Part shown: positions 1 through 8,292 of the stretch, in pieces
How the letters are laid out: each line of letters opens with the position of its first letter
Position numbering within the stretch: the stretch's first letter is position 1
Assembly: GCA_016721315.1 (NCBI GenBank)
Contig: JADKIL010000002.1
Coordinates: forward strand, 1-64,000
Source of the DNA: Candidatus Villigracilis vicinus
GTDB lineage: Bacteria > Chloroflexota > Anaerolineae > Anaerolineales > Villigracilaceae
DNA length: 64,000 nucleotides
Direction: 5' to 3'
Notes under the pieces: model-generated
Database searches by the model: none
What the model was told of the DNA's origin: nothing
The model's input: only the letters and a program-made list of their open reading frames with translations
Position numbers and translations under genes: made by a program

Positions 1-682
1 CACCAAGGCGGCGATCTTCTTGCGGTCCAGTTTTCCCAAGCTCTGGTAGCTCAGCCAACAAGGTTGTTGCGGTAATCCGCCCGGACTCCTTGGCACTCGT
101 CAGGATCTGCTCCTGTGCCTGCCATTCCCCATTCTCTTTCATGAACTGGTCCAAGTCCTTTTCGAGCCGCTTGATCTCTTCCTTTAGGATCTCGATCATC
201 CGCTCCACCGAGCCACGCATCTTGGGCGGGACTGTCCGCAAACGGCTTTTTTCCGCTTTTAGCATCTCTTCCAGCTGTCGTCTCCTCACCAAAAGGGCGG
301 ATATATCTCGTCCCGCCTCACTTTTCGCCTCAAACCGCCTCGGTTTCATCTGCTTCCCGAACTCTGCCAGGTTGAAGGCATCCAGCTTGTCGGTCTTGGC
401 AAAGAGTCCACTGGCGCGGGCGTACTGCCTTACTCGCGTTGGATTCACCACGGCGACAGGCAGCCCGGCTTCGGTCCAATCCCAGCACCACTGCCCGCTG
501 ATAGCCGCCGGTCGCTTCCACCACGATCAGCTCCGGGTTCAAGGCTTGTAACTTCTTGATCAGTTTCCCAATTCCTCCTTCATCATTCCCCACTTGACCT
601 AGCTTTCTTCTCCCCAGCACTGCAACATCCAACTTGTCCCGGCGACATCGATCCCGACGAACTTTCCGCTACTAGTTGTCAT
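1..682 (-). pseudogene. IS110-family transposase, frameshifted and cut by the window edge
   Basis: This is the N-terminal part of an IS110-family (DEDD) transposase/recombinase. Reading leftward from an ATG at 682, the start gives GKFVGIDVA (first catalytic Asp), then the frame changes near 640 to KLDVAVLG and VVEATGGY (the Glu), changes again near 480 to LPVAVVNPTRVRQYARA and AKTDKLDA (Asp residues), and changes once more near 33 at LPELGK/LDRKKIAALV. Three frameshifts make a functional product unlikely unless they are sequencing errors. The C-terminal Tnp_20 region lies beyond the left edge. The region upstream of the start (683-857) is structured and is listed separately. A second decayed copy with the same PRRFEAKSE stretch lies at 2418-2667. 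Confidence 0.85.
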
Positions 683-857
683 TCCGACCTCCGCTTTGTA
701 TAATAGGAGTTGATCCCACGCTAGTATTCGGTCTTTATGACCTTGCAACTGTTCGGGATCACCTGACTTACTGGACACGGCGATCTTGCTGCACGACGGT
801 CTTACCTGACGACCTACCTGACATCGATCTGCCGTGTCCACTCTTAAAGATACTACC
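683..857 (-). ncRNA. candidate IS110 bridge-RNA region (non-coding left end)
   Basis: About 175 bases of non-coding DNA separate the transposase start from the attC-like sequence. IS110-group elements are known to encode their bridge RNA in a non-coding left end of about this length. On the minus strand I can see three nested or serial stems: a perfect 9-bp stem (832-840 with 772-780), a 6-bp stem GATCCC/GGGATC (712-717 with 755-760), and inside it GGTC/GACC (730-733 with 739-742). A 5' stem-loop followed by two internal-loop hairpins is the known architecture. The assignment is inference from position, length and stems; the two guide loops were not matched to a target. Confidence 0.5.
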
Positions 858-968
858 TGACGCTGGGGATTCTGCGCACATCCCAAGCAGTTTTCTACGC
901 CTTATCATTTTTCTGGCTGGACGGCTTCGCCGTCCCCGCCCCAGCGCAGGTAACGCAAACCGTTGGGC
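857..968 (+). repeat. attC-like recombination site 1, left half missing
   Basis: From about 857 the sequence matches the complete site at 1539-1682: ctg-acgct-ggg at 857-868, ttttctacgcc at 891-901, the tight hairpin GACGGCTTCGCCGTC near 919-933, then CCCCGCCCCAGCGCAGGTA and AACCGTTGGGC. GTTGGGC at 962-968 fits the R' core GTTRRRY. The R'' half (RYYYAAC) is absent and IS110 non-coding DNA takes its place, as expected if an insertion split the site. Confidence 0.6.
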
Positions 969-998
969 AGTTCCTTACTCAAAAAATGGAGAAAAATT

Positions 999-1520
999 AT
1001 GTCGGAAGAAAAAAATATCCAAATTGATTTCGGTGCAGAAATAAAAAAGTATTTTGACAATACTTCAATTCCTACAAATGGTTCACCTGAATTTGTGTTG
1101 CTCTGCGGCGCTGTCTGTAATGGTAAAACCACAATGCGTAAGCAACAATATTCCAAAGGCTATGTCCTTATTGACGCAGCCGAAATATTCTTAAGCCTTA
1201 GCAACGGCAAATATTATGATTTTGGAACAACTTTTGAAGTGCCGCTCAAATTAATAGGAAATCTCATTACTCGACAAGCCATAAGAGAAAGACGAAATAT
1301 TGTCACAGAAATAATTGGCGCAACAAAGGAAGTAATGTTTCCAATTATTGACGCCATGAAATCTATCGGCTACAAAATTAATATGATTTATGTTGAATGT
1401 GAAATGGAAGAAGCTTGGAGAAGGAATGTTGAAAGAAGCAACGACAATATTTCTGCCTACTATACAGAATCGTATCACCAAAGCTGGATTTTAGAAGCAG
1501 TTCAAAAAGAAGGGCTTTAA
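999..1520 (+). CDS. zeta-toxin-like P-loop kinase, probable integron cassette gene
   Basis: The product has 173 residues. The ATG at 999 follows a GGAG ribosome site. A Walker A motif GAVCNGKT sits near residue 33, preceded by the strand EFVLLCG; downstream come VLIDAAEIF, then the segment IVTEIIGATKEVM and YKINMIYVECEMEEAWRRNVER. This order (P-loop, Asp-containing strand, then a strand followed by helix with paired Arg) resembles zeta-toxin and polynucleotide-kinase-like P-loop kinases. The gene is much richer in A+T than the rest of the window and sits exactly between two attC-like sites, its start 31 bases after an R' core. Function is unknown; a stand-alone toxin or a nucleotide/phage-defence kinase are both possible. 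No antitoxin is visible. Confidence 0.7.
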   Translation: MSEEKNIQIDFGAEIKKYFDNTSIPTNGSPEFVLLCGAVCNGKTTMRKQQYSKGYVLIDAAEIFLSLSNGKYYDFGTTFEVPLKLIGNLITRQAIRERRNIVTEIIGATKEVMFPIIDAMKSIGYKINMIYVECEMEEAWRRNVERSNDNISAYYTESYHQSWILEAVQKEGL

Positions 1521-1538
1521 AGCGTTCTTGCAAAACAT

Positions 1539-1682
1539 GCCCAACAAAGCATGCACTGGACGCTAGGGATTTCTGTGACGTTTTCAAGCATTTTTCTACG
1601 CCTCAGCATTTTTCTGGCTAGACGGCTTCGCCGTCCCCGCCCCAGCGCAGGTACCCACAGGGCAAGCCGCAAACCGTTGGGT
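1539..1682 (+). repeat. attC-like recombination site 2 (complete)
   Basis: This 144-base site begins with GCCCAAC (R'' core RYYYAAC, 1539-1545) followed by AAAGCATGCA, and ends with AACC then GTTGGGT (R' core GTTRRRY, 1676-1682). The ends are imperfect inverted repeats of each other and the interior holds further self-complementarity, including GACGGCTTCGCCGTC at 1621-1635. Length is at the long end for attC sites. The next gene starts 30 bases after the R' core, the usual cassette layout. Confidence 0.7.
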
Positions 1683-1712
1683 GGTTCGCGAAAACATATA
1701 AGGAAAATTATT

Positions 1713-2336
1713 TTGAGTAGATTTGGTTCTGACCCACTTATTTTTTTTAATTCTGTGTACCAGAATATTGCACCCTGGGATATTGGAGTACCTCAACCAG
1801 CAATGGCTGCTCTTATTGAAAAATACTCTCCCGCAAATCCAATTTTAGACCTTGGCTGCGGCTCTGGCGACCTTGCGATTTATTTAGCAAAATTGGGGCA
1901 CCAAGTTGTTGGGGTCGATTTTGTTGAATCTGCTATCAAAAACGCGCAAGACAAAGTTTCATCCCTTCCCAATGAGACAGCCCAATTATTAAGTTTTCAA
2001 GTGGCAGACGCCCTAAAGCCATCTTTACTTCAAGAAAAATTTGGAGCGGTTTTTGATTCTGGCTTTTATCATTTATTTAATCTCGAGCAATGCCAGCAAT
2101 TAATTGATGAAGTTGCCTCAATCTTGAAGCCACATGGCTGTTATTATTTGCATGAGTTTGCAATCGAGTTCCCAATACCTAACGTACCTCGCCAAATTTC
2201 AATTAATGAATTACAAACACATTTTACGGTTGAAAAAGGATGGCGTATTAAAGAAATTCAAACGGTAGAATTCTTAAGTCGAGTCGCTCCTCCTGTGCCA
2301 GCAACCTGTGCTTGCATAGAGCGTCTTCCAATCTAA
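1713..2336 (+). CDS. class I SAM-dependent methyltransferase, probable integron cassette gene
   Basis: The product has 207 residues from a TTG start at 1713, chosen because AAGGAA lies 8 bases before it and no upstream in-frame ATG avoids reading through the attC site. Motif I is ILDLGCGSGDLA (near residue 42), followed by VVGVDFVESAI (acidic residue that binds the SAM ribose), LSFQVADAL and a post-motif region FDSGFYHLFN. These place it in the Rossmann-fold methyltransferases of the Methyltransf_25/11 type; the substrate cannot be told. The gene ends five bases before another GCCCAAC core. It is A+T-rich like its cassette neighbour. Confidence 0.8.
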   Translation: MSRFGSDPLIFFNSVYQNIAPWDIGVPQPAMAALIEKYSPANPILDLGCGSGDLAIYLAKLGHQVVGVDFVESAIKNAQDKVSSLPNETAQLLSFQVADALKPSLLQEKFGAVFDSGFYHLFNLEQCQQLIDEVASILKPHGCYYLHEFAIEFPIPNVPRQISINELQTHFTVEKGWRIKEIQTVEFLSRVAPPVPATCACIERLPI

Positions 2337-2340
2337 AACG

Positions 2341-2376
2341 GCCCAACAAAGCGTGCAACAACTGTCTTAAAAGTCA
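2341..2376 (+). repeat. attC-like site 3, only the R'' half remains
   Basis: GCCCAACAAAGC(G)TGCA at 2341-2356 is the same as the start of site 2 except one base. After about 18-20 bases the similarity ends and IS110-derived sequence follows. The split point corresponds to the one in site 1. Confidence 0.6.
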
Positions 2377-2417
2377 AGAGCAAAACCACCTTTATTTAAA
2401 GGAAAACCCAATCCGTC

Positions 2418-2667
2418 TTAGGTAGAAAGCGTCTGCCTGAACGGAGTTTTGTCTCGCATCATCGCGTTCAATATCGTTAGAAAATTGCGCATACACGCGG
2501 TCAAAGCCATCTTCTTCACCTTCCCCCTTCTGAACAATTCCTGATACTGTTGACTGGATCAACGGGCTATACCTCGTTTCCACCAGGGTCGACATGTATA
2601 ACACGTTCCGCACTTCGACACGTCCACTCTGACGTATCTCACTTTTTGCCTCAAACCGCCTCGGTTG
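2418..2667 (-). pseudogene. decayed IS110-family transposase remnant with internal deletion
   Basis: Reading leftward from about 2667, PRRFEAKSE (also present in the transposase at the left edge) is joined directly to VEVRNVLYMSTLVETRYSPL, which belongs to the C-terminal Tnp_20 domain, so the middle of the gene is deleted. After a frameshift near 2510 the reading becomes MALTACMRNFLTILNAMMRD and ends at TAA (2418-2420), the normal IS110 C-terminus. It has the same orientation as the left-edge copy. Confidence 0.75.
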
Positions 2668-2696
2668 TACTTTCAAATAGGATAAAATTACTCCTA

Positions 2697-5600
2697 ATGA
2701 AATCCCGCATTCTGGCACTTCTCAATATCCGTCCCGGCGAAGAGCGAAATGTCTTCCTTATGCTTACCCAGTATTTCTTCATGGGTGCAGCTATGCTCTT
2801 CGTTCAATCCGCTTCGTTGGCGCTATTCTTCACCGAATGGGATGCTACCGCGATGCCATATATTTACCTTGGCATCGCGGTCATTGTTTCCTCCATCACA
2901 GCCATATTCCTAAAGATCTCTGAACGCACCTCTCTGGCACGCTTTTTAATTCTGAGCGTGCTTTTTGTTTTACTTGGCAGCCTTGCCTTGCGCATTGGTC
3001 TGGCAGTAACGGCATCCAAGTGGCTGCTGTTGGCACTACCCATCTGGTCGCAGACTCTGGTTAATATCACAGTTACGGCGTTCTGGACACTGGCAGGGAA
3101 TATTTTCGATATACGCCAAGGGAAACGCATCTTTGGTCTGATGAATGCCGGTTCATGGCTGGCCTATGTGGTCATGGGTCCCTTCACCACACCACTGGTA
3201 AATGCGCTCGGCACCGAAAATCTTTATCTTGTCATCGCCGGATGTTTACTGATTGCATTCTGGTTGCAACAGGTGGTCATCCGTGCCAACCCAGGCACCC
3301 AAACACTGCCTGAGGCTGCCGAAGGGCAAACACAGCAAAATTCCATTTTACAACTCTTCCGGGTGCGTTATATTGCCCTTATCTTTGCGCTCATTACCTT
3401 ATGGCGTTTGTCGTATTTCATCCTTGATAATATCTTCTACGACCGTGCCACCTTGCAATACCCATCTGCAGATGCGATGGCAGGATTCATCGGCGGATTC
3501 TTCGGACTCGTTGGACTGCTTGGCTTCATCACCGATATTTTCCTGACGGGACGCATCATTTCACGCTTTGGTCTGCGTGCTGGTCTTCTGGCTACTCCTG
3601 TACTGACCATGCTCTGCATGGCGGCGATGGCTGCTACAGGCACGCTCGCACCCAATATGATCTCCCTATTATTCTGGCTGGCAGTTGCAGGGAAATTCAC
3701 CAACGAAGGCTTGGGCTTCTCCCTCGACCAAACCGCTTCGAACGTTCTATACCAACCCATCCACGAACGAATCCGCACCCGCGCTCAGACCGTCACCGAG
3801 GGCATCATCCAGCCGCTTGCCATTGGGCTTGCAGGCGGATTACTCCTGTTATTCAACACCATCCTGAAATTCAACGCCATCCAACTTAGTTACATCTACC
3901 TTGTCGCTGCCGCCATCTGGATCATTATTTGCATCGCCCTGATTCGTGCCTACCCCAAGGCATTGACCGAAGCCCTGCACAAACGCAGATTCGGCGATAA
4001 AGGCATCCTGCTCACAGACAGCGCCAGTATTCAGATCGTTCGTAATGCATTAAAAAGCAATCACCTTACCGAAGTTCTGTATGGGCTCGACCTGCTGGAA
4101 AAAGGCGAAAGCGACACACTGCCCGACGACTTCACCGAGTTGGCACACTCTGCTTTTCCCGAAGTACGTGAGGACGTTATCAAACGCATTGAACGGCTCA
4201 ATCTCACATCACTGCTGCCTGTCATTCAAATGCAATTAAAGGCTGAAACCAACCCAGCCGTCCGCGAAACTGCTGCCTGTACCATGATCGTGCTCGGCGC
4301 AGACTCCAACACTGCCTTAAATTTGCTCTCCCAGAAGGACGAAGCCACAAAACGCGGTGCAATGATCGGCTCACTACGCATCTTTACTACAGGCAAAAGA
4401 TCAAACACCTATCAATATCTTAAAACGTTGGCTTCATCATCTGAAAACACAGACCGCATCGAAGCCTGTGAATTGGTTGCGATCGCTGCTAACTCCGCCT
4501 TATGGGAAATTCTCCTGCCGCTTCTACGTGATGAAGACCTATCTGTTCGAAAGTCAGCTTTGCGGGCTGCTGCAAAGATCCATAACCCTGCTTTGTATTA
4601 TGCGGTTATTCCTGCATTAGGGTCGCCGCAAACGCGTAGCCTGGCATTTAATGCATTGACCACCAGCGGCAATGACGCCCTGCCTTCCATAATTGAAGCG
4701 CTCAAAAATGATGGATTGCACCGCCGTGTACACTTACGCTTGATCCGTGCTTGCTCGCATATCAAGAGTGATGAGGCGCTCCATGTCCTTGAAGAACTGA
4801 TCCAACACCCGAACACCAGCATCCGTTCTCGAACCCTGCTGGCTTTGCATGATTGCCGGTACAAGCCCCGGGGAGAGTCTGATTCGCTGGTTAATGATCA
4901 GATCAAGGCGGAGTTTAGACGCGCAGCCTGGTTGCAGGCAACACTCCATGATCTGGAAAAATCATCGCAAACGGATGTTATTCAACGTGCCGTGCGTCAT
5001 GATCTTGATGAAACGGTTGAGCGTCTATTCCTTTTGTTCGGGTTGATCTATGAAACGAATGCCATCCAACGTGCTCAGAATGCTGTTCGAAGGCGCGACT
5101 CAAATAAAAGATCGTATGCCCTCGAAGTCCTCGATACGACCCTGGAAAAGACACACAAGATCCCATTCATTGCGTTGCTGGAGGAGTATCCGCCGAAAAC
5201 GAAGTTGGAGAAAATGGGCAGCGATTTCAAACAGATTTTCCTACCGCCTGCGGGTCGAATACTTGATATCCTCGGAAACCCATTGGCACAACAAAACCCA
5301 TGGCTGGTGGCAACCGCCATTGAATTCTCCGGCATCATGGGCATCACAGCCGAGAATGCGACCATGCAGTCACTGACCGAGTCAAGCGAGTCATTGGTAA
5401 CACGGATGATCCGTCAGAAAAGAAAGGGAACAACTATGTTAAGCACAGTGGAAAGAGTGATGATATTAAAGTCGTTGAGTATGTTCGCAGAAACACCCGA
5501 TGAAGCCCTGGCGGAATTGGCAGACCTGCTGCAGGAGGTTGTAACGCAGCCCGGTGAAGAGATCGTGCGCGAAGGAGAAACTGGCGACAGTTTGTACATT

Positions 5601-5882
5601 ATCGTGGGTGGAAAGGGGGAAGTTGTTGACGATAACCGCGTATTAAACCAGCTTGGTGCACGGGCAGTTTTCGGAGAACTCTCGCTTCTGGATTCATCGC
5701 CGCGCACCGCCACCATCCGTGCACTGGAAGAGACCTCACTCCTGCGTCTGGATCAAGCCCCATTCTACGAGATCATGAGCGACTATGTTGAAGTGGCAAT
5801 GGGAACGATCCAAATGCTCACCCGTAACCTGCGCGCCCGCACCGGCGACGTACTGGAGTTAAGCAGAATGCTGGGGCAATAA
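2697..5882 (+). CDS. nucleotide-translocase-like transporter with HEAT repeats and cyclic-nucleotide-binding domain
   Basis: The product has 1061 residues. The ATG at 2697 gives MKSRILALLNIRPGEERN; the longer frame reaches back into IS remnant and is not used. Residues 1-440 hold about 12 hydrophobic segments of the MFS-like ATP/ADP translocase (NTT) type. Residues about 450-900 are alpha-helical HEAT-like repeats (for example RDEDLSVRKSALRAAAKI). Residues about 925-1061 form a cyclic-nucleotide-binding domain with an intact phosphate-binding cassette, FGELSLLDSSPRTATIRA. Similar transporter-HEAT-CNB proteins are known in free-living bacteria with no established substrate. It is expected in the cytoplasmic membrane with the regulatory part inside. 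Ligand gating by a nucleotide is an inference. Confidence 0.8.
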   Translation: MKSRILALLNIRPGEERNVFLMLTQYFFMGAAMLFVQSASLALFFTEWDATAMPYIYLGIAVIVSSITAIFLKISERTSLARFLILSVLFVLLGSLALRIGLAVTASKWLLLALPIWSQTLVNITVTAFWTLAGNIFDIRQGKRIFGLMNAGSWLAYVVMGPFTTPLVNALGTENLYLVIAGCLLIAFWLQQVVIRANPGTQTLPEAAEGQTQQNSILQLFRVRYIALIFALITLWRLSYFILDNIFYDRATLQYPSADAMAGFIGGFFGLVGLLGFITDIFLTGRIISRFGLRAGLLATPVLTMLCMAAMAATGTLAPNMISLLFWLAVAGKFTNEGLGFSLDQTASNVLYQPIHERIRTRAQTVTEGIIQPLAIGLAGGLLLLFNTILKFNAIQLSYIYLVAAAIWIIICIALIRAYPKALTEALHKRRFGDKGILLTDSASIQIVRNALKSNHLTEVLYGLDLLEKGESDTLPDDFTELAHSAFPEVREDVIKRIERLNLTSLLPVIQMQLKAETNPAVRETAACTMIVLGADSNTALNLLSQKDEATKRGAMIGSLRIFTTGKRSNTYQYLKTLASSSENTDRIEACELVAIAANSALWEILLPLLRDEDLSVRKSALRAAAKIHNPALYYAVIPALGSPQTRSLAFNALTTSGNDALPSIIEALKNDGLHRRVHLRLIRACSHIKSDEALHVLEELIQHPNTSIRSRTLLALHDCRYKPRGESDSLVNDQIKAEFRRAAWLQATLHDLEKSSQTDVIQRAVRHDLDETVERLFLLFGLIYETNAIQRAQNAVRRRDSNKRSYALEVLDTTLEKTHKIPFIALLEEYPPKTKLEKMGSDFKQIFLPPAGRILDILGNPLAQQNPWLVATAIEFSGIMGITAENATMQSLTESSESLVTRMIRQKRKGTTMLSTVERVMILKSLSMFAETPDEALAELADLLQEVVTQPGEEIVREGETGDSLYIIVGGKGEVVDDNRVLNQLGARAVFGELSLLDSSPRTATIRALEETSLLRLDQAPFYEIMSDYVEVAMGTIQMLTRNLRARTGDVLELSRMLGQ

Positions 5883-5947
5883 CCCTGACCGAGATCTGCA
5901 TAATTTACCGGAACATTTTTTCAACACTTGTACGAATAGGATAAAAC

Positions 5948-6340
5948 ATGGAAAACAAACCCGCACTAGATCTAAAACTTGTAGAAGAATTTGTGGGCGT
6001 TGCTCACGGAAATTTCGCCCGCGTAAAAGAACTGCTAGAGCAGGAACCTGCCCTCGTCAATGCGACCTGGGATTGGGGCGGCGGGGATTTCGAGACCGCC
6101 CTCGGCGCAGCAGCCCACATGGGCAACAAGCCCATCGCCAACTTTCTGCTCGAACATGGTGCCCGGCTGGATATTTTTGCCGCCGCCATGCTTGGCAAAT
6201 TGGCTGTGGTCAAAGCCGCACTGGAAGCTTACCCCGACGCGGTTAATACACCTGGTCCACACGGCATTCCTTTGTACGTCCATGCCGAAGCTGGCGGCGC
6301 TGATGCAAAAGCCGTTGTAGAATACCTTGATTCTTTATAG
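5948..6340 (+). CDS. small ankyrin-repeat protein
   Basis: The 130-residue product contains three to four ankyrin-type units: HGNFARVKELLEQEPALVNA, then ETALGAAAHMGNKPIANFLLEHGARLD, then AAMLGKLAVVKAALEAYPDAVNT with GIPLYVHAEAGGADAKAVVEYL. There is no signal peptide or membrane segment, so it should be cytosolic and act through protein contacts. It lies 65 bases after the transporter gene; a link to it is possible but not shown. Confidence 0.8.
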   Translation: MENKPALDLKLVEEFVGVAHGNFARVKELLEQEPALVNATWDWGGGDFETALGAAAHMGNKPIANFLLEHGARLDIFAAAMLGKLAVVKAALEAYPDAVNTPGPHGIPLYVHAEAGGADAKAVVEYLDSL

Positions 6341-6375
6341 TACCAAAGGGTTCTTTTCAGGTTCAAATGCTTAGC

Positions 6376-6381
6376 TATAAT
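6376..6381 (+). promoter_or_regulatory. -10 element before the lipoprotein gene
   Basis: TATAAT lies 30 bases before the start codon at 6412, leaving a short leader with an AGGAG ribosome site. No good -35 hexamer is visible 16-18 bases upstream. Confidence 0.4.
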
Positions 6382-6411
6382 CCGGGCATTCGTTTACCAT
6401 CAGGAGAAAAA

Positions 6412-7161
6412 ATGAAAAAGAGAAATCAAGCTACCATTGGAATGATTGCAGCAATTGTCTTGCTGGCATGTGCCTGCCCCGTTACGGGTTTGCCCGCCCT
6501 TGGCGGAGATGCAACCCCGACCCCAGACTTTTCTTTTGTTCCGCCCGCCACAGAAGAAGTGCCGACCCAAGCCGTTCAGGTTCCGTCTAACGTTCTTTAT
6601 AGTGACGATTTCAGCGCACCAAGCGCTGAAATGGAAACCTACAGCGGAGAAGACGGCACTGCTGGCGTGGAAAATGGAACCTATGTCATCCGTTCCACAG
6701 GCGACCTCTGGCAATGGGGTAAATCCACTTCTCAATTCGCAGACACCGTTGTCGATGTGGATGTGACTATGACCGTCGGTCCGACCAACGACAATGCCGG
6801 TTTTGGTGTGGTTTGCCGTCTGACCGAGCGTGAAGATACCTCAGTTGATGGTTATATGATCGCGATCAGCGGCGATGGATATTACAGCATTCGTGATATC
6901 ACCGCCAGCAACATGACCGCGCTGGTAGATTGGCAGTTCTCGGATGTGATCAATCAGGGTGCTAATGCTACCAATCACTTGAAAGTCACCTGCAGTGGCA
7001 GCAACCTTTCCCTTGAAGTGAACGGCGAAGTAATCGCCACTGCCAGCGCCACCCCTGGCGACGATCTATCTGGTTCGATCGCATTCTCGGCGATCTCCTT
7101 TGAAACAGATCAACCGGTTGCCGAAGCGCACTTCGACAATCTGGTTATCAGCCAACCGTAA
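6412..7161 (+). CDS. lipoprotein with LamG-like/DUF1080-like domain
   Basis: The product has 249 residues; the ATG at 6412 follows CAGGAGAAAA. A basic start KKRNQ, a hydrophobic stretch and the lipobox LLAC (Cys near residue 20) mark a secreted lipoprotein. A Pro/Thr-rich linker follows. From residue about 65 the pattern NVLYSDDFSAPS, GTYVIRS, DTVVDVDVTM, NAGFGVVCR and NHLKVTCSGSNLSLEVNGE is typical of a concanavalin-like beta-sandwich used for binding sugars or surfaces. It is probably anchored outside the membrane. No catalytic residues are recognisable. Confidence 0.75.
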   Translation: MKKRNQATIGMIAAIVLLACACPVTGLPALGGDATPTPDFSFVPPATEEVPTQAVQVPSNVLYSDDFSAPSAEMETYSGEDGTAGVENGTYVIRSTGDLWQWGKSTSQFADTVVDVDVTMTVGPTNDNAGFGVVCRLTEREDTSVDGYMIAISGDGYYSIRDITASNMTALVDWQFSDVINQGANATNHLKVTCSGSNLSLEVNGEVIATASATPGDDLSGSIAFSAISFETDQPVAEAHFDNLVISQP

Positions 7162-7176
7162 AGTCTTTGCACTAAC

Positions 7177-7214
7177 AAAAAAGCGGACGCTTCAGCAGCG
7201 TCCGCTTTTTTGTT
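7177..7214. terminator. bidirectional terminator
   Basis: AAAAAAGCGGACGC, loop, GCGTCCGCTTTTTT: an 8-bp GC stem flanked by A and T runs, between two convergent genes. It can serve both. Confidence 0.9.
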
Positions 7215-7215
7215 G

Positions 7216-8184
7216 TCACGAAGAGCGCATTTTCTGTCGCAAAAACGCCGCCTCAAAAATGCGGTCAAAAAAGCCCTTATATCCGGCTGCGTCGTACAAG
7301 ATCATATAGTCCGCAGGACCATACTCTTTGGGAGGCAGCATAATGGCAGGGTTTGGATTGATCTCCAGAATAAATAACTCGCCTTGCTCGTTCATGCGGA
7401 TATCGCAACGCCCATAACCGGAGATACCCATTGCCACGAACATACGTCGCCCTTCATCCTGAAGCCTTGCCCGCAAACCGGGTTCGGTCACTTCCTTAAA
7501 ATCAAAGGGGATGTTGTAATCCCATTTGATATCCGTATGCCAGAATTCTTCGCCTTCCGGAAAGATCAACTCAGCAGGCGGGTAAACAAATGGCTGACTT
7601 AAATCTTTGGGATTATCCACCACCAACACGTTGAACTCCTTGCCGACGATAAATTCTTCCATACGTGCCGCGCCGAACTCATTGCAGACTCGTTTTACCT
7701 GAGTCAATACCTGCTCGAGAGTATCAGCCCTTGAATCCTTAAACATCCCCATGCTGCCATAGCTCTGGGGGTGTTTCACCATAATGGGAAAACGCAAGTT
7801 CTTAACAAGCTGTTCAGCTTCCTCCACACTATGCACACGATAACCCTTTGCAAAACCGACCCCATGCGCATCAGCAAGCGCCTGCATTTCTTCACGAGTG
7901 GGGTCAAAACAGCGCGAGTCTGCGCCAGTAAAAGATAAATTGAGCGCTTCCAAGGCTTCTACAACTTCATTGGCTTCATATCCAAGCTCTTCATCTTCTT
8001 CATCTTCAAATTCGTAACCTTCGCAAATATTTAAATAGACATCAAATTCCCCAGCCTCGGCAAGAGCACGGATCTTCTCTTCAACCGGCGCAGTCAAGGT
8101 AACCATCTTCCAATCGTAATCTTTTAAATAAGGAGCAGGATTAAATTCCTCGATAAATTCATCAGATAAAACACAGACGCGCAT
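7216..8184 (-). CDS. D-Ala-D-Ala ligase-like ATP-grasp protein
   Basis: The product has 322 residues. The ATG at 8184 was chosen over 8214 because GGAGA precedes it closely. ATP-grasp features include FPIMVKHPQSYGSMGM (nucleotide-binding Lys and glycine-rich loop, near residue 135), ARMEEFIVGKEFNVLV, and the metal-binding end YGRCDIRMNEQGELFILEINPNP. A very acidic stretch (EFEDEEDEELG) sits near residue 65. The family joins a carboxylate to an amine via acyl phosphate. It is the last minus-strand gene after the amino-sugar operon but separated from it by a terminator. The substrate is unknown; a true Ddl would be about this size but differs in its N-terminal residues. Confidence 0.75.
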   Translation of the reverse strand: MRVCVLSDEFIEEFNPAPYLKDYDWKMVTLTAPVEEKIRALAEAGEFDVYLNICEGYEFEDEEDEELGYEANEVVEALEALNLSFTGADSRCFDPTREEMQALADAHGVGFAKGYRVHSVEEAEQLVKNLRFPIMVKHPQSYGSMGMFKDSRADTLEQVLTQVKRVCNEFGAARMEEFIVGKEFNVLVVDNPKDLSQPFVYPPAELIFPEGEEFWHTDIKWDYNIPFDFKEVTEPGLRARLQDEGRRMFVAMGISGYGRCDIRMNEQGELFILEINPNPAIMLPPKEYGPADYMILYDAAGYKGFFDRIFEAAFLRQKMRSS

Positions 8185-8292
8185 AAGGTCTCCAGATTTT
8201 TGAAGGATACGCAAACGACAGCCGCTTACAGCAGCTGTCTAATTGCATTTGCGATTATCCACCCATTTCCGATTCAGCAATTGATTTTTTAA

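Noticed and set aside
90..551. Plus-strand open frame of 153 codons at the left end.
   Set aside because: It is the antisense of the IS110 transposase, whose motifs are clear on the minus strand.
2550..2696. Upstream extension of the transporter gene.
   Set aside because: It reads antisense IS110 remnant; the recognisable protein begins at the ATG at 2697.
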